Below are positions 19,814-27,203 of a stretch of 64,000 nt of DNA, in pieces; position 1 is the first letter of the stretch, and each line of letters starts with the position of its first letter. Source of the DNA: Roseateles sp. DAIF2 (GTDB lineage Bacteria; Pseudomonadota; Gammaproteobacteria; Burkholderiales; Burkholderiaceae_C). The position numbers were made by a program, and so were the translations under genes. Where the stretch lies: the NCBI RefSeq assembly GCF_015624425.1, contig NZ_CP049919.1, positions 5,270,001 through 5,334,000 of the forward strand, in the 5' to 3' direction. Below the pieces are notes generated by a model that did no database searches, was not told the DNA's origin, and saw only the letters and a list, made by a program, of their open reading frames with translations.

Positions 19814-21448
19814 TCAGGGGTCGCTGCGCCACACCGCCAGGAAGGCGCGCCACTTGTAGCCCGTGCCGACGCGCTCGTCGGACAGCACGTCCAGGAAATC
19901 CGACAGGCGCTTGGACTTGGCCATCGTGTAGACCGTCAGCGCCACCGTCGCGACCAGGGTCAGGCCGAACACCAGCACCCGCTTGCCCAGCGGCGCGTCG
20001 GCCTCGGCCAGCAGGTTCATGCCGAGAAAGCCGGTCGTGATGGTGCCGATCAGGCCGAAGATGGTGACGACGGTCAGCCGCACCACCGTGTTGGCCTGAC
20101 GCCGGATGCTGTCGGTCTCGAGGTAGTCGCTCATGTCGCTGATGCGGGTCTTGACCTCGGCGTACAGCGCCTGCAGCTCCAGGTGCCGCGCGCTCATGCG
20201 GTAGAGCGCGCGGCTCTGCGCCTGCTCGGCGACCGCGTGGAACCAGTAGCGGTGCGAGAAACGCAGGAAGCCCTCGAAGGCGGCGCGGATCGCGCGCTTG
20301 AAGCGCCGCACATTGTCGGCATCGCTGATGTTGAGCCGGCGCAGCGCCTCCACCAGCCGGTCCGAGAACATCAGCAGGGCCGCCTTCTGGAAATGCGCGA
20401 TCAGGAACACCAGGAAATGCTGGTGCCGGAACTGCGCCAGCACGCCGCGGTCGCGGCAGCAGAAGAACTCCGCGTCCGCCCGCCCCACCACCACCAGCGC
20501 ATGGCCGCTGCACAGGTAGCGGGTATGCGGCGCGGCGCCGCCGGCATGCCAGAAGCGGTCGTAGCAGTAGTCGCGCTCGAAGTCCTGCAGATGGCTGTCG
20601 GCAAAGGGCAGGCCCGCGCCCGGCGCGCCCCCGTCCTGCATGCCGGTGACCAGGCCCAGGCGCACGAAATCGGCGCGGCTCAGGCGCTGCGGATCGTCCA
20701 GCGCCAGCCAGGCCATCATCGGCATGCGGTAGTACTCGGTCTGGCGAAAGCTCAGCAGGCCCGGCGTTTCGGCATGCTCGCTGGCCAGCGGGCGCAGCAG
20801 GAAGTCCCAATGCGCCGCCAGGCGCGGCGCGCGGCGCCCGCCGACATGGGCCAGAAAGCGCTCGCGTTCGCGCGCGTCGGAGCGCGCCAGCACGCGGCCG
20901 TCCGGCGCCAACCACTCTGCCTCGGCCAGGGTGTGCAGCGGCAAGCCCTGCGCGTCCCAGCCCGAGGGGTAGGCGCGGCCCAGCCGGTACAGCAGCTCCT
21001 GCGCGGCCCCCAGCCCCAGGTCGCCGCAAGCCAGCTCGACATTCAGCAGCACCACGTCGACATCGAAGAAGAAATAGAGGTCGACATGGATCACCTCCAG
21101 GGTCAGCCGCGGCGCATCGGGCCGGGTGCGCAGGCGCAGGCCCGCCACATCGTCGCGCCGCAGCACCTTCATGCCGGCCTCGCCGCCGCGCCCCTCGCCA
21201 TAGAGGAAGCGCTGCACATAGGGCAGGAAGGTGACGAACTCCTGGTAATGGCGCTCGTGAAAGCGCGCGGTCTCGCCGGTGTACTCGTCCACCACCTCGC
21301 GCCAGGGCTGCTCGGGCGCGGCCAGCAGCAGCTCCCAGGGCCGCGCCGGCGCGCCGGGCGCATCGCCGATCGGCATCAGGCGCAGCGGCCACAGCAGGAT
21401 CTGGTGCAGGCGCCGCAGCCGCGGCTCGATGGGGCCTTCTTCGCTCAT
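19814..21448 (-). CDS. CorA-like membrane protein (large cytoplasmic domain, GMN motif)
   Basis: The 544-residue protein has a long soluble N-terminal domain and two C-terminal transmembrane helices joined by FLGMNLLAEA. GMN at the end of the first helix is the CorA-family ion-selectivity signature. Before it lies the long helical stalk (LQALYAEVKTRISDMSDYLE). CorA proteins are pentameric Mg2+/Co2+ channels. This one is much longer than classical CorA (about 320) and its N-terminus is not typical, so an ion channel role is likely but the substrate is open. The ATG 21448 follows AAGGAGA. Confidence 0.8.
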   Translation of the reverse strand: MSEEGPIEPRLRRLHQILLWPLRLMPIGDAPGAPARPWELLLAAPEQPWREVVDEYTGETARFHERHYQEFVTFLPYVQRFLYGEGRGGEAGMKVLRRDDVAGLRLRTRPDAPRLTLEVIHVDLYFFFDVDVVLLNVELACGDLGLGAAQELLYRLGRAYPSGWDAQGLPLHTLAEAEWLAPDGRVLARSDARERERFLAHVGGRRAPRLAAHWDFLLRPLASEHAETPGLLSFRQTEYYRMPMMAWLALDDPQRLSRADFVRLGLVTGMQDGGAPGAGLPFADSHLQDFERDYCYDRFWHAGGAAPHTRYLCSGHALVVVGRADAEFFCCRDRGVLAQFRHQHFLVFLIAHFQKAALLMFSDRLVEALRRLNISDADNVRRFKRAIRAAFEGFLRFSHRYWFHAVAEQAQSRALYRMSARHLELQALYAEVKTRISDMSDYLETDSIRRQANTVVRLTVVTIFGLIGTITTGFLGMNLLAEADAPLGKRVLVFGLTLVATVALTVYTMAKSKRLSDFLDVLSDERVGTGYKWRAFLAVWRSDP

Positions 21449-21485
21449 CGGCTCGGTCTCCTTGTCGTTCTTGTGCTTCGATGGA

Positions 21486-22691
21486 TCAGGGAACGTCGGG
21501 CAGCAGCGGCAGCCCCGCCGGCTCGGTGTCGCCGAGCAGCACGCAGTTGCGCCCATGGTCCTTGGCGCGGTAGAGGGCTGCATCGGCCAGCGCATAGAGG
21601 CGGTCGGCGCTCAGGCCGGCCTGCGGCTCTGCCACCGCGACCCCGGCCGACATGGTCAGCCGAATCCCGCCGCCATCGGCCGCGCAGCCCGGCAGCTCCA
21701 GCGCGGCCACCGCGCGGCGCACCTCCTCGATCAGGCGCGCGGCGCCGGGGCCGTCGGTGCCCGGCAGGATGATGCCGAACTCCTCGCCGCCGACCCGCCC
21801 CAGCACATCGGAGGCGCGCAGGCGCGAGCGCACCTCGGCCGCGAAGGCGCGCAGCGCCGCGTCGCCGGCGCGATGGCCATGGGCATCGTTGATCTGCTTG
21901 AAATGGTCCAGGTCCAGCAGCGCGAAGGCCACCGGCTCGCCCTCGCGTCGGCCGCGCTCCAGGGTGTGCTCCAGCAAGGTGTCGGTGGTGCTGCGGTTCA
22001 GGCAGCCGGTCATGCCGTCCAGCGCCGCCATCTCCTCCATGCGCCGCGCCAGCCGCTCGAAGCAGGCCAGCACGAAGCCGAAGCCCGAGCCCAGCAGCGC
22101 GATGAAGCCGATCATGAAGGTCAGGCCCTGGCTCAGGCCGCCCTGCAGCAGCGAGTCGTAGGCGGCCGGCCGCCACCAGGCGTCCAGCGCGCGCGCCAGC
22201 ATAGCCAGGCTGGTCAGGCCCAGGGTCAGGCCGACGATGCGCAGCGAGGTCTCGGCCTGCCAGCCATGGCGCAGCAGCAGCAGCACGCTGGGCAGGGTGA
22301 AGCCGGCCAGCAGCAGCGACACACCGCAGCTGCGCGCCGCGGGCGACCAGTCGCGCAGCAGGGTCCACGCCAGCCAGCCGCAGGCCAGCGCCAGCGCGCC
22401 CCACATCCGCGCCGGCGGGTGCCGCTGCAGCAGGTGCTGGGAGAGCGCGCGGTGGAACAGCAACAGGCCCAGCATGATCAGGCCGTTGCCCAGCAGCACC
22501 GAGACCCCATAGGGCAGGAACAGGCGCGCGCCCAGCATCGCGAAGCCGAACAGCATCGCCCAGCAGCCCTGGGCCCAGGTGCGCAGCGCGGGCTGGTGCA
22601 GGTCCCGCCGCTGCGCCGCCGCCAACTGCAGGGTCAGCAGCAGAAAGCCCATCAGCAGGGCCAGCAGCAGGGTCGGGACATGGATCTGCAC
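21486..22691 (-). CDS. Membrane diguanylate cyclase (GGDEF)
   Basis: The 401-residue protein has six or seven transmembrane helices in its first about 210 residues, then a GGDEF domain. The active site is intact (RVGGEEFGII), with LLDLDHFKQINDAHGHRAGD for metal and GTP binding. An inhibitory RxxD site (R-A-S-D) sits five residues before GGEEF. It should make cyclic di-GMP with product feedback. The start is a GTG at 22691 with GGGAG upstream. The membrane part is of an unassigned type. Confidence 0.9.
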   Translation of the reverse strand: MQIHVPTLLLALLMGFLLLTLQLAAAQRRDLHQPALRTWAQGCWAMLFGFAMLGARLFLPYGVSVLLGNGLIMLGLLLFHRALSQHLLQRHPPARMWGALALACGWLAWTLLRDWSPAARSCGVSLLLAGFTLPSVLLLLRHGWQAETSLRIVGLTLGLTSLAMLARALDAWWRPAAYDSLLQGGLSQGLTFMIGFIALLGSGFGFVLACFERLARRMEEMAALDGMTGCLNRSTTDTLLEHTLERGRREGEPVAFALLDLDHFKQINDAHGHRAGDAALRAFAAEVRSRLRASDVLGRVGGEEFGIILPGTDGPGAARLIEEVRRAVAALELPGCAADGGGIRLTMSAGVAVAEPQAGLSADRLYALADAALYRAKDHGRNCVLLGDTEPAGLPLLPDVP

Positions 22692-22738
22692 ACCGCGCTC
22701 CCGGCGCCGCAGGCGCGGCGACCTGGGAGCGAGTGTAC

Positions 22739-23539
22739 TCAGCGCAGGCGTTCGATCAGCGCCATCGCCGCGGCCGGCGCGCGCTCCTTGGCGCCGCTGA
22801 TGAAATACATGAACACGTCGCGCGGCGCACTGCCCTCCCGCAGCTCCGGTTCGACCAGCGGCAGCCCGACCGGCGTGCCGCCCTCGCGCCAGCGGCGCGC
22901 GCTGGCCGCCAGCGCGTCCAGCACCTCGACCGTGCAGCCCTGCGGCAGCTCGCTGTGGGTCCGCATGATGCGGCTGTAGATGAAGGGGCCGGTCGCATCG
23001 GCGATGGCCGGATAGTCGTCCGACTCGGTAAACACGGTGGCCGCGCCATGGCGCCGCGCCAGCGCGAGGAACTCGGCGCTCCGGAAGCTCTCGTGCCGCA
23101 CATCCAGCGCATGGCGCAGCGGCACGCCGGCCACCGCGCCGGGCAGCAGCTTCAGGAAGGCCTCGAAATCGACCGGATCGAAGCGCTTGGTCGGCGCGAA
23201 TTGCCAGACGATCGGCCCCAGCTTGTCGCCCAGCTCGGCGATGCCGCTGTCGATGAAGCGCTGCACCGATTCGCCCGCCTCGGCCAGCACGCGCCGGTTC
23301 GTCGCGAAGCGGTTCGCCTTCAGCGAGAACATGAAGCCCGCCGGCGTGCTGTCGCGCCATTTGGCGAAGGTCGGCGGCTTGAAGGTGCTGTAGTAGGTGC
23401 CGTTGACCTCGATCGCCGTCAGCTGGCGGCTGGCGTATTCCAGCTCGCGCGCGGCCGGCAGGCCCGGCGGATAGAAGGTCTGGCGCCAGGGCTCGAAGTT
23501 CCAGCCGCCAATGCCCACATAGATGCTGCCCTCGCTCAT
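22739..23539 (-). CDS. DUF72 family protein
   Basis: The 266-residue protein has the DUF72 TIM-barrel pattern: YVGIGGWNFEPWRQTFYPPG at the start, YASRQLTAIEVNGTYYSTFK, FMFSLKANRFATNRR, and RHALDVRHESF in the middle. The biochemical role of the family is unknown; a UV- or radical-related activity has been suggested only loosely. Its ATG overlaps the stop of the ArsR-type regulator gene by 4 bp, so both are made from one mRNA. Confidence 0.88.
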   Translation of the reverse strand: MSEGSIYVGIGGWNFEPWRQTFYPPGLPAARELEYASRQLTAIEVNGTYYSTFKPPTFAKWRDSTPAGFMFSLKANRFATNRRVLAEAGESVQRFIDSGIAELGDKLGPIVWQFAPTKRFDPVDFEAFLKLLPGAVAGVPLRHALDVRHESFRSAEFLALARRHGAATVFTESDDYPAIADATGPFIYSRIMRTHSELPQGCTVEVLDALAASARRWREGGTPVGLPLVEPELREGSAPRDVFMYFISGAKERAPAAAMALIERLR

Positions 23540-24249
23540 CGTGCATTCGCTCCCAGCAGTTGCTCCAAGGCGCCCAGGCCGCGCCGGGTCGGGCGCAGCG
23601 CGCGGCTGTCCAGTTCGGCGCGCAGCCAGCCCTGCTCGAGCAGGGCCTGCAGCCAGGCCGCGCCGATCGCGCCGCCCAGGTGCGGGCGGCGTTCGCTCCA
23701 GTCCATGCAGGCGCAGGCCAGACGCCGGCGCCGCGCGGCGCGGGCCGCGTCCACGTCGACGCCCAGCCCGGCCAGCGCGCTCACGCCGGCCTCGGTCAGC
23801 GCATAGTCGCGCGGCGCGGCCGCGGGCGGCACGACGATCCAGCGCCGCAGCAACGCATGGTCGTGCAGGCGCACGCCCCAATGGCCGGCCAGATGGTCGT
23901 AGCAGCGCCGCGCCTCGCGCAGCGGCTCGGGCGTGCTGGGCTCGAAGCGCGGCCGCGGCTGGCCGGCCAGCACCAAGAGCGACTCCAGCGCCTGACCCAC
24001 CTCGGCACCGGCCAGGCGGTAGTAGCGATGCTTGCCCTGGGCCAGGCATTCGACCAGCCCCTGCTTCAGCAGCCGCGCCAGATGCGCGCTGGCGGTCGAG
24101 GCCGCGACCTCGCCGACGGCGGCCAGCTCGGTGGCGGTGCGCGCATGGCCGTCCATCAAGACGCACAGCATGCGCGCCCGCACCGGCTCGGCCATGCTGG
24201 CGGCGATATGGGCCAGCGCCTGATCGGCGCTGTCGGTGGCGACATCCAT
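23536..24249 (-). CDS. ArsR-family transcriptional regulator
   Basis: The 237-residue protein has an N-terminal winged helix (MAEPVRARMLCVLMDG; ELAAVGEVAASTASAHLARL; GLVECLAQGKHRYYRL) of the ArsR type. It has no obvious Cys metal site in the recognition helix, and a long C-terminal part. It is probably a repressor of its own DUF72 operon and of the divergent P450-like/ABM genes. A GCTTCG...CGAAGC inverted repeat lies directly upstream of its ATG. The ligand is unknown. Confidence 0.86.
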   Translation of the reverse strand: MDVATDSADQALAHIAASMAEPVRARMLCVLMDGHARTATELAAVGEVAASTASAHLARLLKQGLVECLAQGKHRYYRLAGAEVGQALESLLVLAGQPRPRFEPSTPEPLREARRCYDHLAGHWGVRLHDHALLRRWIVVPPAAAPRDYALTEAGVSALAGLGVDVDAARAARRRRLACACMDWSERRPHLGGAIGAAWLQALLEQGWLRAELDSRALRPTRRGLGALEQLLGANAR

Positions 24250-24269
24250 GCTTCGATGCTAGACGAAGC
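24250..24269. promoter_or_regulatory. Inverted repeat, candidate ArsR-type operator
   Basis: GCTTCG (24250-24255) and CGAAGC (24264-24269) are complementary around an 8-bp spacer. The repeat touches the ArsR-type start codon and lies 57 bp before the divergent P450-like start. Its place and symmetry suit autoregulation and control of both operons (inference). Confidence 0.5.
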
Positions 24270-24325
24270 GTGCGCTGGTGTCGAAAGGCACAGTCGCGCC
24301 ATCGCCACCACCGAGACCGTTTCGC

Positions 24326-25381
24326 ATGTGCCCCTATTCCCATTCGAGCCCTCTGCGCCGCGACGAACGCAGCGGCCTGTGGCAGGCCGACGACCCGGCC
24401 CTGAGCCTGGCCCTGCTGGCGCGCGGCGACGGCGCGCTGGCGGTGCGCCCGCCGGGCCAGCCGCTGCCGCCGCATCTGGCCACACCGACCTCCGCGCTCG
24501 GCGCGCTGTTCGGCCGCTGGCTGCGCCAGCGCGACGATGCCGGCCATGCGGCACAGAAGGCGGCGCTACAGCGGGCGCTGGCCGCCGTGCCGGCCGAGGC
24601 GGTGCGCGCCGCGACCCGGCGCCAGGCCGCGCTGGCCCGCGGCGACTGGAACCATTGGGCCGGCTGCCTGAGCGCCGCCAGCATCGCGGACCTGCTGGGC
24701 CTGGCGCTCGACACGCCCGCCGCGCAGGCGGCGCTGCGCGAGCGGCTGCGAGCCCTCGCGCAAGGCCTGACCCCGGGCGCCTCGGCCGAGGTGGTCCAGG
24801 CTGCCGATGCGGCGGTCGAGCAGTTGCTGGCCGCGCTGCGCCGGGCCGATCCGGCCGCGCCGCTGCAGGCCGCGCTGGCCGCCCATGCGCCGCCGGCGCT
24901 GTGGGGCGATGCCGAGACCTTCGAGGCGAATCGGTTGGCCCTGCTGTGGCAGAGCTTCGAGGCCGGCGCGGCCCTGCTGGCCCATGCGCTGAAGCGCCTG
25001 GGCGAGACCCCGGCGTTGCGTGCCGCCGGTACATCGCCACGCGACTGGATCGCCGCGCTGCCGGATGCCGGCGGCGCGGTGCGCAACACGCGGCGCTTCG
25101 TGCAGCAGCAGCAGCAGGCCGGGCTGGCAATCGGCGGCGCGCGCCTCGCGCCCGGCGATGGCCTGCTGCTGAACCTGACCGGTGCCGGGGCCGGCTTCGG
25201 CGCCGGGGCGCATCGCTGCCCCGGGCAAGACCTGGCCCTGGACATCGCCGCCGCGGCCGTCGCCCAGTTGCAGGACGATCCCCCCGCCCCCTGGCCGCAG
25301 GCCCTGCCGCCCGAGCATGACCTGTTGCTGCCGAACGCCCGCATCCCCCAGTTCCCCCCGCATCCGGAGACCCAGCCATGA
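24326..25381 (+). CDS. Cytochrome P450-like protein, short and divergent
   Basis: The heme-ligand loop FGAGAHRCPG matches the P450 signature with the axial cysteine. A helix before it (LLWQSFEAGAALLAHALKRL) could be helix I, but it lacks the usual acid-Thr pair. No clear ExxR is seen. Between the last beta segment (DGLLLNLTGAG) and the heme loop, the usual 20-30-residue meander is missing. With about 351 residues it is 50-80 shorter than normal bacterial P450s. It may use an unusual oxygen chemistry or act as a heme-binding non-oxygenase. Its stop overlaps the ATG of the next gene. Confidence 0.75.
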   Translation: MCPYSHSSPLRRDERSGLWQADDPALSLALLARGDGALAVRPPGQPLPPHLATPTSALGALFGRWLRQRDDAGHAAQKAALQRALAAVPAEAVRAATRRQAALARGDWNHWAGCLSAASIADLLGLALDTPAAQAALRERLRALAQGLTPGASAEVVQAADAAVEQLLAALRRADPAAPLQAALAAHAPPALWGDAETFEANRLALLWQSFEAGAALLAHALKRLGETPALRAAGTSPRDWIAALPDAGGAVRNTRRFVQQQQQAGLAIGGARLAPGDGLLLNLTGAGAGFGAGAHRCPGQDLALDIAAAAVAQLQDDPPAPWPQALPPEHDLLLPNARIPQFPPHPETQP

Positions 25382-25734
25382 TCGCCGTCATCTTCGAAGT
25401 GATTCCCGCGGCCGAGGGCCGCCAGCGCTACCTGGACCTGGCCGCCGAGCTGAAGCCGCTGCTGGAGCGGATCGACGGCTTCCTCAGCATCGAGCGCTTC
25501 CAGAGCCTGGCCGATCCGGACAAGCTGCTGTCGCTATCCTTCTGGCGCGACGAGGCCGCCGTGCTGGCCTGGCGCAATCTGGAGGCGCATCGCGCGGCGC
25601 AGGGCGAGGGCCGCGCCGGCGTGTTCGCCGACTACCGCCTGCGCGTCGCCGCGGTGCAGCGCGACTATGGCCTGAGGGCGCGCGACGAGGCACCGGCCGA
25701 CAGCCGCGCGCGCCACCGCGATACCGCGGGGTGA
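25378..25734 (+). CDS. Antibiotic biosynthesis monooxygenase (ABM)-domain protein
   Basis: The 118-residue protein has the ABM ferredoxin-like dimer fold: MIAVIFEVIPAAEGRQRYLD, IDGFLSIERFQSL and LLSLSFWRDEAAVLAWRN. ABM proteins include cofactor-free oxygenases and heme-degrading IsdG types. The final 20 residues are Arg- and Asp-rich and probably disordered. It overlaps the P450-like gene by ATGA, so the two likely act in one oxidative step. Confidence 0.85.
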   Translation: MIAVIFEVIPAAEGRQRYLDLAAELKPLLERIDGFLSIERFQSLADPDKLLSLSFWRDEAAVLAWRNLEAHRAAQGEGRAGVFADYRLRVAAVQRDYGLRARDEAPADSRARHRDTAG

Positions 25735-25761
25735 TACCGTCGGGCCGAAGCGAGGACCGCC

Positions 25762-26043
25762 ATGTGCCGCAACATCAAGACCCTGTTCAACTTCGCGCCG
25801 CCCGCCACCGAGCTGGAGATCCGCGACGCGGCGCTGCAGTTCGTGCGCAAGCTCAGCGGCTTCAACGTGCCGTCCAAGGCCAACGAGGACGCGTTCGAGC
25901 GCGCGGTCGAGGAGGTCGCGGCCTCGGCGCGCGGCCTGATCGGCGCGCTGACGACCAGCGCCGAGCCGCGCAGCCGCGAGGTCGAGGCGGCCAAGGCGCG
26001 GGCGCGCAACGCGCTGCGCTTCGGTAGCTCGGGCGCGGACTAG
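25762..26043 (+). CDS. DUF2277 family protein
   Basis: The 93-residue protein begins MCRNIKTLFNFAPPATELEI, the fixed opening of DUF2277, and continues with ALQFVRKLSGFNVPSKANE. It is small, helical and cytoplasmic; members may bind DNA or RNA, but function is unknown. The gene starts 27 bp after the ABM gene and overlaps the stop of the convergent reductase-like gene by 4 bp. Confidence 0.88.
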   Translation: MCRNIKTLFNFAPPATELEIRDAALQFVRKLSGFNVPSKANEDAFERAVEEVAASARGLIGALTTSAEPRSREVEAAKARARNALRFGSSGAD

Positions 26044-26597
26044 CGCGCGCGCCGGTAATGCATCGCGACCGCGCCGTTGCGCAGCGGCGTCGCCGAGATC
26101 AGCTCGAGCTCTCGCGTGTCGGGCAGACCGCTCTCGTACAGGGTCGGGCCGTGGCCGGCGATCCTGGGGTGGACGAGGAAGCGGTATTCGTCGATCAGCG
26201 CCAGCCGGTCCAGCGCGGCCGCCAGCTTGCCGCTGCCGAGCAGCACGCCGTTCGGGGTCGCGTCCTTGAGCCGCTGCACGCCCGCGCGCAGCTCGCCGGC
26301 GATGTGGTGGCTGTGGGTCCAGGGAAAGGCCGTGCGCGTCGACGACACCACGTACTTCGGCTTGGCCTCCAGCTTGGTCGCCCACTCGCGCATCGCCGGC
26401 GGCGCGGCCATGTCGCCGCGGGCGACCGCCGGCCAGTAGCGCTCCATCATCTCGTAGGTGATGCGGCCCCACAGCATCGCCCCGCACTCGTCCATCAGGC
26501 GGGTGAAGAAGGCATGCGTCTCGTCGTCGGCGATGCCCTCCTGGTGGTCGACGCAGCCGTCCAGGGTGAGATTGATGCTGAAGCTCAGGAGTCCCAT
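26040..26597 (-). CDS. Dihydrofolate reductase-like (RibD C-terminal) protein
   Basis: The 185-residue protein has the RibD C-terminal/DHFR-like fold: [42 protein letters not shown] and [20 protein letters not shown]. These small reductase-like proteins bind NADPH and are widespread, and most have unknown substrates. It is convergent with the DUF2277 gene. Confidence 0.87.
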   Translation of the reverse strand: MGLLSFSINLTLDGCVDHQEGIADDETHAFFTRLMDECGAMLWGRITYEMMERYWPAVARGDMAAPPAMREWATKLEAKPKYVVSSTRTAFPWTHSHHIAGELRAGVQRLKDATPNGVLLGSGKLAAALDRLALIDEYRFLVHPRIAGHGPTLYESGLPDTRELELISATPLRNGAVAMHYRRAR

Positions 26598-26683
26598 GGC
26601 GGCAAGTCTATTACCGGCCGGACAAGCCGTCGGCGGATGCCGGTAGAGTGCGGGGCGATGCGATGCCGCAAGGAGTTCACGAC

Positions 26684-27157
26684 ATGAGGAAATTCAGCGT
26701 CCCGGGCCTGCTGGCCCTGCTCACCCTGGCCGCCTGCGTGCGCGCCGATTCGGTGGGCGAGGTGGACACGGTGTTCAAGTTCATCGGCCCGGATCACAAG
26801 ATCGTCGTCGATGCCTATGACGACCCGAAGGTGGCCGGCGTGACCTGCTATGTCTCGCGCGCCAAGACCGGCGGCATCAAGGGCGCCCTGGGCCTGGCCG
26901 AGGACAAGAGCGAGGCCTCGATCGCCTGCCGCCAGGTGGCGCCGATCGTGATCGACAAGCCGCTGCCCAAGCAGGAAGAGGTGTTCAGCGAGCGCATCTC
27001 GCTGGTGTTCAAGCGCCTGCGCATCGTCCGCATGGTCGACGCCAAGCGCAACACCCTGGTCTACCTGACCTACTCCGACCGCGTGATCGAGGGCTCGCCG
27101 CAGAACAGCGTCACCGCGGTGCCGGTGGACCGCGCGACGCCGATTCCGCTGCGCTGA
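26684..27157 (+). CDS. creA: CreA family periplasmic protein
   Basis: The 157-residue protein has a signal peptide with a lipobox-like LLTLAAC, then the CreA pattern: [38 protein letters not shown] and [17 protein letters not shown]. Function is not established; family members are secreted. The ATG at 26684 has AAGGAG upstream. It is convergent with the first TonB receptor gene, with a strong hairpin between them. Confidence 0.92.
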   Translation: MRKFSVPGLLALLTLAACVRADSVGEVDTVFKFIGPDHKIVVDAYDDPKVAGVTCYVSRAKTGGIKGALGLAEDKSEASIACRQVAPIVIDKPLPKQEEVFSERISLVFKRLRIVRMVDAKRNTLVYLTYSDRVIEGSPQNSVTAVPVDRATPIPLR

Positions 27158-27165
27158 GGAAAGGA

Positions 27166-27188
27166 GCGCGGCGGCCTCGCCGCCGCGC
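27166..27188. terminator. GC-rich hairpin between creA and TonB receptor gene
   Basis: Two perfectly complementary 10-bp arms (GCGCGGCGGC and its complement) enclose CTC, exactly between two convergent stop codons (27157 and 27204). No T-tract follows on either side, so it is a weak candidate for two-way intrinsic termination. Confidence 0.55.
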
Positions 27189-27203
27189 CCGCTCGGCCTC
27201 GGG

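Noticed and set aside
17578..20040. 820-codon open frame across methyltransferase and hybrid kinase genes
   Set aside because: It crosses two real genes in wrong frames and is Ala/Arg/Gln-rich without domains.
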